Positions 1 to 6,135 are shown, counted from the stretch's first letter. The stretch: 6,140 nucleotides of DNA from an uncultured Coprococcus sp. (GCA_934247115.1 CAKQIY010000071.1:1-6140), one strand, 5' to 3'. Numbers and translations: made by a program. Notes: generated from the letters alone by a model not told the origin.

Positions 1-2
1 CT

Positions 3-1097
3 TTATGATAAAGTCATATCTCCATCCTTAACCCAGCCGAGTTTTCTCACCACCATGTTGATGAGCGGGCAGAGAACTGCAGGAAGTACAAATGAGATTA
101 GGATCAGACCAACCCAGTCCATAGCTGTGACCGCTGTCTTGCTTCCCGCCTCGATATCATTCATCCAGCCTGTGTATACTCCGATCTGTCCAACCAGACC
201 ACATGTACCCATACCTGATGATACAGGAGTTCCATTCATCTGAAGCTTGAACAGACATGTTGCAAGAGGACCTGTGATCGCAGAGGTAACTATAGGTGCG
301 ATCCAGATTCTTGGATTCTTGATGATGTTGCCCATCTGGAGCATGGATGTTCCTATTCCCTGTGAAACTAGTCCTCCCCACTTATTCTCTCTGAATGACA
401 TAACCGCAAAGCCCACCATCTGTGCACAGCATCCTGCCACAGCAGCACCGCCTGCCAGTCCTGTAAGTCCGAATGCCGCGCATATCGCAGCGGATGATAT
501 CGGAAGTGTAAGTGCCACACCGACGAGAACTGATACCGCAATACCCATCCAGAACGGCTGAAGGTTTGTAGCCAGCATGATGAGATCTCCAACCTTCATG
601 GCTATGGCACCAAGTGTAGGTGCAAGAAGAGCAGACACAGCCACACCACTTCCGATGGTTACAAGAGGTGTCACCAGTATATCTATCTTTGTCTCCTTTG
701 AGACAACCTTTCCAAGTTCAGTTGCGATAACTGCAATAAAATAAACTGCCAGAGGACCACCTGCACCGCCCAGGGCATTTGCCGCAAATCCAACTGTTAT
801 CAGTGAGAACAATACGAGCTGTGGTGCCTTAAGAGCATATCCTATAGCCACCGCCATCGCAGGTCCTGCCATAGCAGATGCGAGACCTCCAACTGTATAA
901 TCTGTTCCATTCACGGTCGCAACAACCGCTTTAAGAAATGGCACACCAAACTGATTGCCAAGTGTGTTCAGTATAGTTCCGATCAGCAGAGTACAGAACA
1001 ATCCCTGTGCCATGGCACCGAGAGCATCTATTCCGTATCTCTTGACACTGAAGACGATGTCTTTCTTCTTCAAGAATCCTTTTACCTTTTCCATCAT
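3..1097 (-). CDS. PTS EIIC-type membrane protein, PfoR family (PTS_EIIC_2)
   Basis: A complete 364-residue integral membrane protein with the character of the PfoR (perfringolysin O regulator)/PTS_EIIC_2 family, the membrane channel-like domain of a sugar phosphotransferase system. It is almost wholly hydrophobic and Gly/Ala-rich, with about eight to ten likely membrane helices (for example near residues 29-47, 69-88, 92-110, 140-165, 183-206, 265-284 and 327-349). Family-like stretches include GTSMLQMGNIIKNPRIW (249-265), the following ITGPLAT, and GMGTCGLVGQIG (295-306). There is no EIIA or EIIB domain in the protein or in the window, so phosphorylation-coupled sugar uptake cannot be assumed and the substrate is unknown. 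The start is ambiguous by one codon: AGGAG at 1102-1106 lies 4 nt from the ATG at 1097 and a better 7 nt from the ATG at 1094, so the protein may begin at Met2 (363 residues). It is divergent from the gene at 1327. Confidence 0.85.
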   Translation of the reverse strand: MMEKVKGFLKKKDIVFSVKRYGIDALGAMAQGLFCTLLIGTILNTLGNQFGVPFLKAVVATVNGTDYTVGGLASAMAGPAMAVAIGYALKAPQLVLFSLITVGFAANALGGAGGPLAVYFIAVIATELGKVVSKETKIDILVTPLVTIGSGVAVSALLAPTLGAIAMKVGDLIMLATNLQPFWMGIAVSVLVGVALTLPISSAAICAAFGLTGLAGGAAVAGCCAQMVGFAVMSFRENKWGGLVSQGIGTSMLQMGNIIKNPRIWIAPIVTSAITGPLATCLFKLQMNGTPVSSGMGTCGLVGQIGVYTGWMNDIEAGSKTAVTAMDWVGLILISFVLPAVLCPLINMVVRKLGWVKDGDMTLS

Positions 1098-1119
1098 TTT
1101 TCTCCTTTTGTGTTATGGG

Positions 1120-1194
1120 GGTGACAGCAGATATTTATATGGGGTATCTGCTGTCGTGTCTACTGTCTTGTCACCTGTAAAGTAGCATGTCACC
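1120..1194 (-). promoter_or_regulatory. Repeat-rich leader with hairpin ahead of the EIIC-type gene
   Basis: Read on the minus strand, the leader contains GGTGACA twice (1194-1188 at the predicted start site, and 1175-1169). These are followed by two tandem 12-nt units that differ at two bases (1167-1156 and 1155-1144, beginning GACAGTAGACA and GACAGCAGATA). The second unit's 11 bases pair perfectly with TATCTGCTGTC at 1133-1123 across an 11-nt loop. The right arm continues into ACC, so TGTCACC (1126-1120) can instead pair with either upstream GGTGACA. The hairpin ends about 16 nt before the ribosome binding site. It may be a repressor operator array or a switching RNA leader. The repeats are plain in the sequence; the function is inferred and I do not match it to a known riboswitch class. 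Confidence 0.6.
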
Positions 1195-1195
1195 T

Positions 1196-1224
1196 ATAAT
1201 ATACTTGTATCTTATATTTTTCAA
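1196..1224 (-). promoter_or_regulatory. Promoter of the EIIC-type gene
   Basis: On the minus strand, a -35 box TTGAAA (1219-1224) and a -10 box TATTAT (1196-1201) are separated by exactly 17 nt. Transcription would start near 1189, giving a leader of about 95 nt before the ATG at 1097. This is a sigma-A type assignment by sequence only. Confidence 0.75.
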
Positions 1225-1257
1225 CTATAATCAGCAATTTTGTTTAGCTTTTTATGT

Positions 1258-1286
1258 TTGACGACATGTACCATGTTTTCTATAAT
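1258..1286 (+). promoter_or_regulatory. Promoter of the 334-residue membrane protein gene
   Basis: TTGACG (1258-1263), a 17-nt spacer and a consensus TATAAT (1281-1286) form one of the best sigma-A type promoters in the window. Initiation would fall near 1293, about 34 nt before the ATG at 1327. This makes the in-frame upstream ATG at 1240 untranslatable from this promoter. Confidence 0.82.
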
Positions 1287-1326
1287 TATTTATGGGGAAT
1301 TTTTATTTATAAGTGTGGAGGAAATT

Positions 1327-2331
1327 ATGGAACTTATTGAATTTTTAATAAGTATGTTTTTTGCAACTCTGATATGTGGAGGAATTATATGTATCTTCAT
1401 GTACCTGTTCTATTCCAGGGCAGGATATAAGGTTTTAAGATTCCGAATATATTGCTGGGAATACTGCATTAATCCGGATGGCAATTCTGCAAAGAAATAT
1501 ATAATAAGAAAGAACGCTTTCAAGCTGGCACCAGATCTGTCCATGTATAAACCAGATGCCGATATCGATCAGGAACTTGATCTCCGGCTCACCTGTCTCA
1601 GCATAATGTGCATGGGTGCCATCACTGTATTATTTGATCTTGTATGTGTATATATGGCTATACAACGCGGTGGATTTTTTATCGACAGCTTTCCGGTAAT
1701 GTTTATGTACACTCTGTCAGGAACCATGACATTGTATCTGATCAGCCTAATTGTCATCATTATCTCAGGAAAGTACGGTAAAAAAAATGAACTTGGTAAC
1801 TATCTGAACCACAATATCCACCAGATGATGGCAACCGGAAGGATCACCGAGCCTCTTCTTCCACCCCTGGAGTCTCTTGGCCTGAAAGGCAATATCCATA
1901 CTTGTCTCCAATATCAGTTGGTCCGGTTCCGTCAGATGCAGATCATCGGTGACTACACTGAAATTAACAAAATAGCGGATTATCTGGAAAATGAAATGCC
2001 TGATAATTATCCTAATCCTGGCATCCACCAGTCACTTGTATTCTATTACTGCTACTTCAGACAGTCAGATCCCGCAGCCTATACCCTGGCAGTATCACAT
2101 TTCAGCAAATGCAGGGTTGAGCTTGAAAAAGGACTCGACAGCAACGACAAGAGAATATATGCATACTACAAATACTATATAGAACACGATCCACGTGCCG
2201 CATGGCAGCTTGCCCAGGAAGGACTTGCCATGCTCCCATCAAATACTCTTCTCAACCGGGAAGAAAAAACAGTTGAGGAGAAGTGGCTCACACATCTCCT
2301 CAACATGATCAGTTCCGGCACTTACAGATAA
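1327..2331 (+). CDS. Unrecognised membrane protein with three predicted helices and a helical, TPR-like C-terminus
   Basis: I do not recognise this 334-residue protein. Three membrane segments are predicted at about residues 5-29, 88-112 and 123-147. A basic/aromatic cytosolic-looking stretch (30-87) lies between the first two. Residues 150-334 are soluble and mostly helical. Within them, 235-305 alternates aromatic and small residues (YYCYFRQSDPAAY, AYYKYYIEHDPRAAW, AQEGLAMLP), which resembles two or three tetratricopeptide-like helix pairs and suggests a protein-protein docking tail. No enzyme motif is visible. The start at 1327 is chosen because GGAGG (1317-1321) sits 5 nt upstream, and because the next in-frame ATG upstream (1240) precedes the promoter. 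The gene appears monocistronic: it has its own promoter, a terminator overlapping its stop codon, divergent transcription from the EIIC gene on one side and convergence with pepD on the other. Three helices plus a TPR-like tail would suit a scaffold or signalling role, but that is speculation. Confidence 0.8.
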   Translation: MELIEFLISMFFATLICGGIICIFMYLFYSRAGYKVLRFRIYCWEYCINPDGNSAKKYIIRKNAFKLAPDLSMYKPDADIDQELDLRLTCLSIMCMGAITVLFDLVCVYMAIQRGGFFIDSFPVMFMYTLSGTMTLYLISLIVIIISGKYGKKNELGNYLNHNIHQMMATGRITEPLLPPLESLGLKGNIHTCLQYQLVRFRQMQIIGDYTEINKIADYLENEMPDNYPNPGIHQSLVFYYCYFRQSDPAAYTLAVSHFSKCRVELEKGLDSNDKRIYAYYKYYIEHDPRAAWQLAQEGLAMLPSNTLLNREEKTVEEKWLTHLLNMISSGTYR

Positions 2332-2350
2332 CCGGATTTATCTGGTTTTT
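2330..2350 (+). terminator. Intrinsic terminator overlapping the stop codon
   Basis: Bases 2330-2336 (AACCGGA) pair with 2341-2347 (TCTGGTT) around a 4-nt loop, with one G-U pair, and run straight into a 5-T tract (2346-2350). The stem begins inside the TAA stop codon. On the opposite strand the stem gains an A-C mismatch and lacks a T tract, so the terminator serves the rightward gene. Confidence 0.7.
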
Positions 2351-2370
2351 ATATATGTCCATAACAACGA

Positions 2371-3885
2371 CTATTTCAATCTCTTGAGTATACCAAGTGT
2401 ATACATCCAGGTTCTCTGCACACTGGCTACATCCATAGACTCTCTGCTTGTATGGATATTCTTCATATCAGGGCCAAATGATACACAGTCCAGACCAGGC
2501 AGCTTACCGGCAAAAAGACCACACTCCACTCCGGCGTGAATCGCCTGTATAACAGGCTTTCTTCCATACTGCTCTTCAAACACATCCACCATAATATCTC
2601 TGAGAGGAGAATCATGTCTGTACTCCCATGCAGGATAATCCCCCTGCACATCCAGACTTCCACCAGCCGAGACAGATACACATCGGAGCTGATCTATTAG
2701 ATTTTCCTTTTCAGACTGTACACTGCTTCTTACTGAAAAGCTTGCTGTGACCTCATCCTCAGTTGTCTTCAATATTCCAAGATTCAGCGATGTCTGTACT
2801 AGCCCTTCTATATCATTGCTCATCTTCTGAATTCCATTTGGCATCATCATAAGGCTCCTGATAACTACATCCGATGACTTTTCTGTCATAACTCTGTTGA
2901 TCTTGCTTCTACCATACATATCGTTCTGCATATCATCCGCGTTGTTATCTGAACCCAGATAATCTGACAGATCCGTTTCTACTTTCACTACAAGGTCTGG
3001 ATCAGTATTCTCAAATTCATGTCTCAAAACCTTCTCATTCTTTTCCGCAGATTTTACAAAGTTATCCACATTCTCCGGATCAATACCCACATATGCCTCA
3101 GCCTTATTAGGTATCGCATTGTCCTTCAGTCCACCCTGTATAGATATCAGTCTGTATGAAACATCATTTCCTATATTATATAGAAGTCTCGCAAGCTGCT
3201 TATCCGCATTTGCACGCTGCTTTATGATCTCAACTCCCGAATGTCCGCCTGTGAGACCATCTACAGTGATCTTTACAACAGACAATTCTCCTGTCATATT
3301 CTCATACTCCACCGGAATATGACATGTAGCGCAAGCTCCGCCGGCACAGGACACCAGCAGATAACCCTCATCCTCAGAATCCAGATTGAGCATGATCCGT
3401 GACCTTAGTGGACTGCAGTCTATCGCCGCAGCGCCCAGCATTCCTATCTCCTCATCAACCGTGAATACACACTCAAGTGGCGGATGTGGTATATCGTCAG
3501 CATCCAGTATCGCCAGCGCAAATGCCACAGCTATTCCATCATCTCCGCCAAGGGTCGTTCCATCGGCGGATATCACTCCGTCCTCAAGCAACAGTCTCAG
3601 TCCGTCATGTTCAAAGTCTATATCACAGTCCGCATCCTTCTCACATACCATATCCATGTGTCCCTGCAGCATAACGGACGCGCTGTCCTCATATCCCGCA
3701 GTTCCATCCTTGAATATAATTACATTATTGCTGTCATCCTGTATATATCTGAGGTCTCTGTCTGCGGCAAACTTCACCAGATAATCACTTATCCTCTTTG
3801 TATCAGACGATCCGTGTGGAATCCCGCATATCTCCTCAAAGAAACGAAACACTCCATATGGCTCGATATTTGATAAAACTCCCAT
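2371..3885 (-). CDS. pepD: Aminoacyl-histidine dipeptidase (Xaa-His dipeptidase, M20 family)
   Basis: A cytosolic di-zinc peptidase of the M20 PepD/carnosinase-like type, which hydrolyses Xaa-His and other dipeptides during intracellular peptide recycling. All expected active-site residues are visible: H76 and D78 in LQGHMDM, D115 in LGGDDG, catalytic E145 and metal ligand E146 in TVDEEIG, D169 in LNLDSEDEG, and H478 in NIHTSRE. GLTGGHSGVEI (210-220), GGLKDNAIPN (251-260) and IHAGVECGLFAGKLPG (449-464) are further family signatures. The first five ligand or catalytic positions align with the Vibrio enzyme at a constant offset of -4, while the last histidine is shifted by +17. This implies about 21 extra residues, most plausibly the acidic stretch near 305-337. 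At 504 residues it is slightly longer than the usual 485-490. AGGAG (3894-3898) lies 8 nt before the ATG. There is no signal peptide. The gene is divergent from mrp and convergent with the 334-residue gene, so it is probably transcribed alone. I see no clear terminator after it. Confidence 0.95.
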   Translation of the reverse strand: MGVLSNIEPYGVFRFFEEICGIPHGSSDTKRISDYLVKFAADRDLRYIQDDSNNVIIFKDGTAGYEDSASVMLQGHMDMVCEKDADCDIDFEHDGLRLLLEDGVISADGTTLGGDDGIAVAFALAILDADDIPHPPLECVFTVDEEIGMLGAAAIDCSPLRSRIMLNLDSEDEGYLLVSCAGGACATCHIPVEYENMTGELSVVKITVDGLTGGHSGVEIIKQRANADKQLARLLYNIGNDVSYRLISIQGGLKDNAIPNKAEAYVGIDPENVDNFVKSAEKNEKVLRHEFENTDPDLVVKVETDLSDYLGSDNNADDMQNDMYGRSKINRVMTEKSSDVVIRSLMMMPNGIQKMSNDIEGLVQTSLNLGILKTTEDEVTASFSVRSSVQSEKENLIDQLRCVSVSAGGSLDVQGDYPAWEYRHDSPLRDIMVDVFEEQYGRKPVIQAIHAGVECGLFAGKLPGLDCVSFGPDMKNIHTSRESMDVASVQRTWMYTLGILKRLK

Positions 3886-3993
3886 GTTATATTCTCCTTT
3901 TTATAGTATTTTTCATGCCCAATTACTTTATTAGAATACTTTCTATCAGGTATTTCATTTCAACTCTACAATCCGTATACTATTATGTCTCTG

Positions 3994-4022
3994 ATTATAT
4001 ATTTGACGCCTGTCAATTTCAA
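3994..4022 (-). promoter_or_regulatory. pepD promoter with palindrome in its spacer
   Basis: On the minus strand, TTGAAA (4017-4022), a 17-nt spacer and TATAAT (3994-3999) give a start near 3987 and a leader of about 100 nt. The spacer contains the inverted repeat TTGAC-GCCT-GTCAA (4003-4016), placed exactly where a repressor would block polymerase. The promoter is a strong match; the operator role is inferred. Confidence 0.75.
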
Positions 4023-4055
4023 CTCACCTCAGAAATTTCATAGTATCCGCCTTCG

Positions 4056-4084
4056 TTGACTTTGCACTCTCTTAATGATATATA
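4056..4084 (+). promoter_or_regulatory. Promoter of the mrp-radical SAM operon
   Basis: TTGACT (4056-4061), a 17-nt spacer and TATATA (4079-4084) predict initiation near 4091, about 66 nt before the mrp start. Together with the pepD promoter it forms a back-to-back pair with the -35 boxes 33 nt apart. Confidence 0.7.
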
Positions 4085-4092
4085 TTAATCAA

Positions 4093-4141
4093 ATGCGTAT
4101 TATCGCATACAACACAGATCGCACATACATATCTGTGCGAT
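4093..4141 (+). promoter_or_regulatory. mrp leader with mutually exclusive hairpins
   Basis: The leader has a small hairpin, ATGCG (4093-4097) with CGCAT (4104-4108). A second stem pairs ATCGCACA (4118-4125) perfectly with TGTGCGAT (4134-4141). A competing perfect stem pairs CACAGAT (4113-4119) with ATCTGTG (4131-4137). The two larger stems share bases and cannot form together. A further alternative pairs ATCGCA (4102-4107) with TGCGAT (4136-4141). The 8-bp stem ends 5 nt before the GGAG (4147-4150) used by mrp, so it could affect ribosome access. It could also be a DNA-binding palindrome. The function is inferred. Confidence 0.5.
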
Positions 4142-4156
4142 AGATTGGAGAGTATC

Positions 4157-5002
4157 ATGTCAGAAAATTGTACACATAATTGTAGCAGCTGTGGTCAGAG
4201 CTGTTCAAGCAGAACAGAGCCACAGAGTCTTATCATAGAGCCACATCCTGGTTCGCATATAAAGCATATTATTGCCGTGGTCAGCGGCAAAGGAGGAGTC
4301 GGCAAATCCTCAGTAACCTGTCAGCTTGCCGTTCTCATGCAGCGCATGGGTTACAATACAGCCATACTTGACGCAGATATCACAGGACCTTCTATTCCAA
4401 AAGCATTTGGCGTACATAAGACACCAGATGCAGAAGGAGATTTCCTGTATCCCGATGAGACGGAAACAGGAATCAAGATCATGTCTGTGAATCTTCTTCT
4501 GGACGACGAGACAACACCTGTCCTCTGGAGAGGACCTATCATAGCGGGCACAGTCAAGCAGTTCTACTCAGACATCATCTGGGGAGACATAGACTATATG
4601 TTCATCGACTGTCCTCCTGGAACCGGCGACGTGCCACTTACCATATTCCAGTCCATCCCTATAGATGGAGTTGTGGTAGTTACCACCCCTCAGGATCTCG
4701 TATCTGTCATCGTTGGAAAGGCTGTTCACATGGCAGACAGCATGAATATCCCTGTCATTGGTATGATAGAGAATATGTCATATTTCATTTGTCCTGACTG
4801 CAATAACAAGCACTATATATTTGGCAAGAGCCAGCTTGAGCAGGTCATAAGAGACCTGTATATAGGCCACGCGATCCGTCTGCCTATCAATCCTTCCCTT
4901 GCAGGGCTTATGGATAAGGGTGAGATAGAGCACATGGAAGCAAATGCTGATCTTCAGGAATTTGCTGATCTCATAAGCACATTTGACCCTGACAAACTCT
5001 AA
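4157..5002 (+). CDS. mrp: Mrp/NBP35/ApbC-family iron-sulfur cluster carrier ATPase
   Basis: A 281-residue cytosolic P-loop ATPase of the Mrp/NBP35/ApbC family, members of which bind a transferable [4Fe-4S] cluster at a dimer interface and hand it to apo-enzymes. A deviant Walker A, SGKGGVGKS, spans residues 43-51, DAD lies at 72-74, and the Walker B/switch region DCPPGTGD lies at 151-158. The cluster-binding C-PD-C pair is C212/C215. The N-terminus adds a Cys-rich stretch, C5-x3-C9-x2-C12-x3-C16, analogous in placement to the extra N-terminal cluster of eukaryotic Nbp35, though with different spacing. The DUF59 domain that precedes many bacterial Mrp proteins is absent. The ATG at 4157 is preferred over the in-frame TTG at 4145 because GGAG at 4147-4150 sits 6 nt before the ATG and the TTG lies upstream of that site. 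The radical SAM gene follows 49 nt downstream with no terminator between, suggesting cotranscription and a possible client protein. Confidence 0.92.
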   Translation: MSENCTHNCSSCGQSCSSRTEPQSLIIEPHPGSHIKHIIAVVSGKGGVGKSSVTCQLAVLMQRMGYNTAILDADITGPSIPKAFGVHKTPDAEGDFLYPDETETGIKIMSVNLLLDDETTPVLWRGPIIAGTVKQFYSDIIWGDIDYMFIDCPPGTGDVPLTIFQSIPIDGVVVVTTPQDLVSVIVGKAVHMADSMNIPVIGMIENMSYFICPDCNNKHYIFGKSQLEQVIRDLYIGHAIRLPINPSLAGLMDKGEIEHMEANADLQEFADLISTFDPDKL

Positions 5003-5051
5003 TTCACCTGTCAGTTAATAACAATTATCATCTATTTTGGAGGTAAATAAT

Positions 5052-5966
5052 ATGGATATCCTGCACATCCTGAACAACTGCATATTGTGTCCAAGAAAAT
5101 GCGGTGTAGACCGTACATGCGGTCACACAGGTGCCTGCCATATGACAGACACAGTCAGGGTGAGCCGTGCAGCACTCCACATGTGGGAAGAGCCATGTAT
5201 ATCCGGAGAGAACGGTTCAGGTGCCGTATTCTTCTCCGGATGTGCACTTGGATGCTGCTTCTGCCAGAATAAAGCCATATCCGGAGGCAAGGCTGGCAAG
5301 GATATATCCATATCAAGGCTGTGCAACATTTTCTTTGAGCTTCAGGATAAGGGTGCCAACAACATCAATCTTGTCACACCGGATCACTATATACCACAGA
5401 TCATATCAGCTATAGACATGGCGAGGTCAAGGAACTTCAAGCTCCCATTCGTATATAACTGCAGTGGTTATGAAACGGCCGAGATGATACGTCTGCTTGA
5501 TGGCTATATAGACGTGTATCTTCCGGATTTCAAATTCATGTCACCGAATCTGGCCGCAAAATACAGCAATGCTCCAGACTATCCTGAACATGCCAAAGCC
5601 TCCATATCCGAGATGGTCAGACAATGCGGAGGAGACCAGACCCGCTTTGATGACGACGGAATTATGCAGAGAGGCGTTATCGTCCGCCATCTGCAGCTTC
5701 CTGATCATCTGGATGATTCCAAATCAATAATCACATATCTGTATAACACCTACGGGGATTCCATATATATCAGCATCATGAACCAGTACACCCCTATGCC
5801 GGGCATTGAGAATAGATTTCCAGAGCTTGGCAGAACTATAACTCCTTCTGAATACGATGAGCTTGTGGATTATGCCATTGATATCGGCGTTGAAAATGGA
5901 TTTATACAGGAGGGTGAGACAGCAAAGGAAAGCTTTATCCCAGCATTCGACAACGAAGGTGTCTAA
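5052..5966 (+). CDS. PflX-like radical SAM protein (PflA homologue, COG1313 type)
   Basis: A 304-residue cytosolic radical SAM protein of the uncharacterised group annotated as PflX or putative pyruvate formate-lyase activating enzyme homologue. The canonical C-x3-C-x2-C cluster motif is C64/C68/C71 in SGCALGCCFCQN. Ahead of it lies a second Cys set, C10-x2-C13-x3-C17-x5-C23-x5-C29, around CPRKCGV; it could hold an auxiliary cluster or zinc. Family-typical stretches follow: NLVTPDHY (106-113), PFVYNCSGYE (132-141), VYLPDFK (155-161), GVIVRHLQLP (208-217) and ENGFIQEG (281-288). The true substrate is not known for this group, and a glycyl radical activase role is only suggested by homology. 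No glycyl radical enzyme is in the window. The ATG at 5052 is chosen because the in-frame TTG at 5037 lies just ahead of and overlapping the GGAGG site (5039-5043), which is well spaced for 5052. It is probably the second gene of the mrp operon. Confidence 0.9.
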   Translation: MDILHILNNCILCPRKCGVDRTCGHTGACHMTDTVRVSRAALHMWEEPCISGENGSGAVFFSGCALGCCFCQNKAISGGKAGKDISISRLCNIFFELQDKGANNINLVTPDHYIPQIISAIDMARSRNFKLPFVYNCSGYETAEMIRLLDGYIDVYLPDFKFMSPNLAAKYSNAPDYPEHAKASISEMVRQCGGDQTRFDDDGIMQRGVIVRHLQLPDHLDDSKSIITYLYNTYGDSIYISIMNQYTPMPGIENRFPELGRTITPSEYDELVDYAIDIGVENGFIQEGETAKESFIPAFDNEGV

Positions 5967-6015
5967 ACCTCTCATCCTCAGATAGAAATTAATATCCGTC
6001 AAATGATTTAGGCAC

Positions 6016-6055
6016 AAAAAAATGGACCAGCCACAACATATTGCAGTCAATCCAT
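6016..6055 (-). terminator. Intrinsic terminator of the tRNA-Lys transcript
   Basis: Read on the minus strand, 6055-6022 folds into a stem of up to 15 pairs with one A-C mismatch, several G-U pairs and a 4-nt loop, followed by a T tract (6022-6016). On the plus strand the G-U pairs become A-C mismatches and there is no T tract after the stem. The terminator is therefore directional and belongs to the tRNA, which ends 8 nt before the stem. Confidence 0.75.
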
Positions 6056-6062
6056 CTTGTAG

Positions 6063-6135
6063 TGGGCCGCCGGGGGCTCGAACCCCGCACACCCTGATTA
6101 AGAGTCAGGTGCTCTACCAAATGAGCTAGCGGCCC
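6063..6135 (-). tRNA. tRNA-Lys (anticodon CTT)
   Basis: A complete 73-nt cloverleaf. The acceptor stem GGGCCGC/GCGGCCC pairs fully. The D arm is GCTC/GAGC with an 8-nt loop. The anticodon stem CCTGA/TCAGG encloses the 7-nt loop CTCTTAA, which gives anticodon CTT reading the Lys codon AAG. The T arm CGGGG/CCCCG encloses TTCGAGC. The discriminator base is A (6063). The CCA end is not encoded, since CTA follows, so it must be added by nucleotidyltransferase. Its promoter, and any further tRNAs of a cluster, would lie beyond the right edge of the window. Confidence 0.97.

Noticed and set aside
2330..2370. The hairpin at 2330-2347 as a bidirectional terminator also serving pepD
   Set aside because: In the leftward direction it has a central mismatch and no T tract after the stem.
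3386..3784. 132-codon Ser-rich rightward frame opposite pepD
   Set aside because: Low-complexity shadow of a well-supported pepD reading frame.
4000..4016. TTGACA in the pepD spacer as an alternative -35 box
   Set aside because: It is only 11 nt from the TATAAT, whereas TTGAAA gives the ideal 17 nt. The TTGAC is better explained as half of the palindrome.
3798..4043. 81-codon rightward open frame running from pepD antisense into the intergenic region
   Set aside because: It mostly opposes pepD, crosses the pepD promoter, has no ribosome binding site I can see and no recognisable protein features.
4145..4156. TTG start for mrp adding four residues
   Set aside because: The TTG lies upstream of the GGAG site, which is correctly spaced for the ATG at 4157.
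5037..5051. TTG start for the radical SAM gene adding five residues
   Set aside because: It overlaps the GGAGG ribosome binding site that serves the ATG at 5052.
5724..6092. 122-codon leftward frame spanning the 3' end of the radical SAM gene and part of the tRNA
   Set aside because: It overlaps a tRNA, its terminator and a firm coding gene, so it is a chance frame.
6016..6135. tRNA-Lys as an integration site of a mobile element
   Set aside because: No repeat of the tRNA 3' end, no integrase and no element genes are present; the flank is its own terminator and a housekeeping-type gene.
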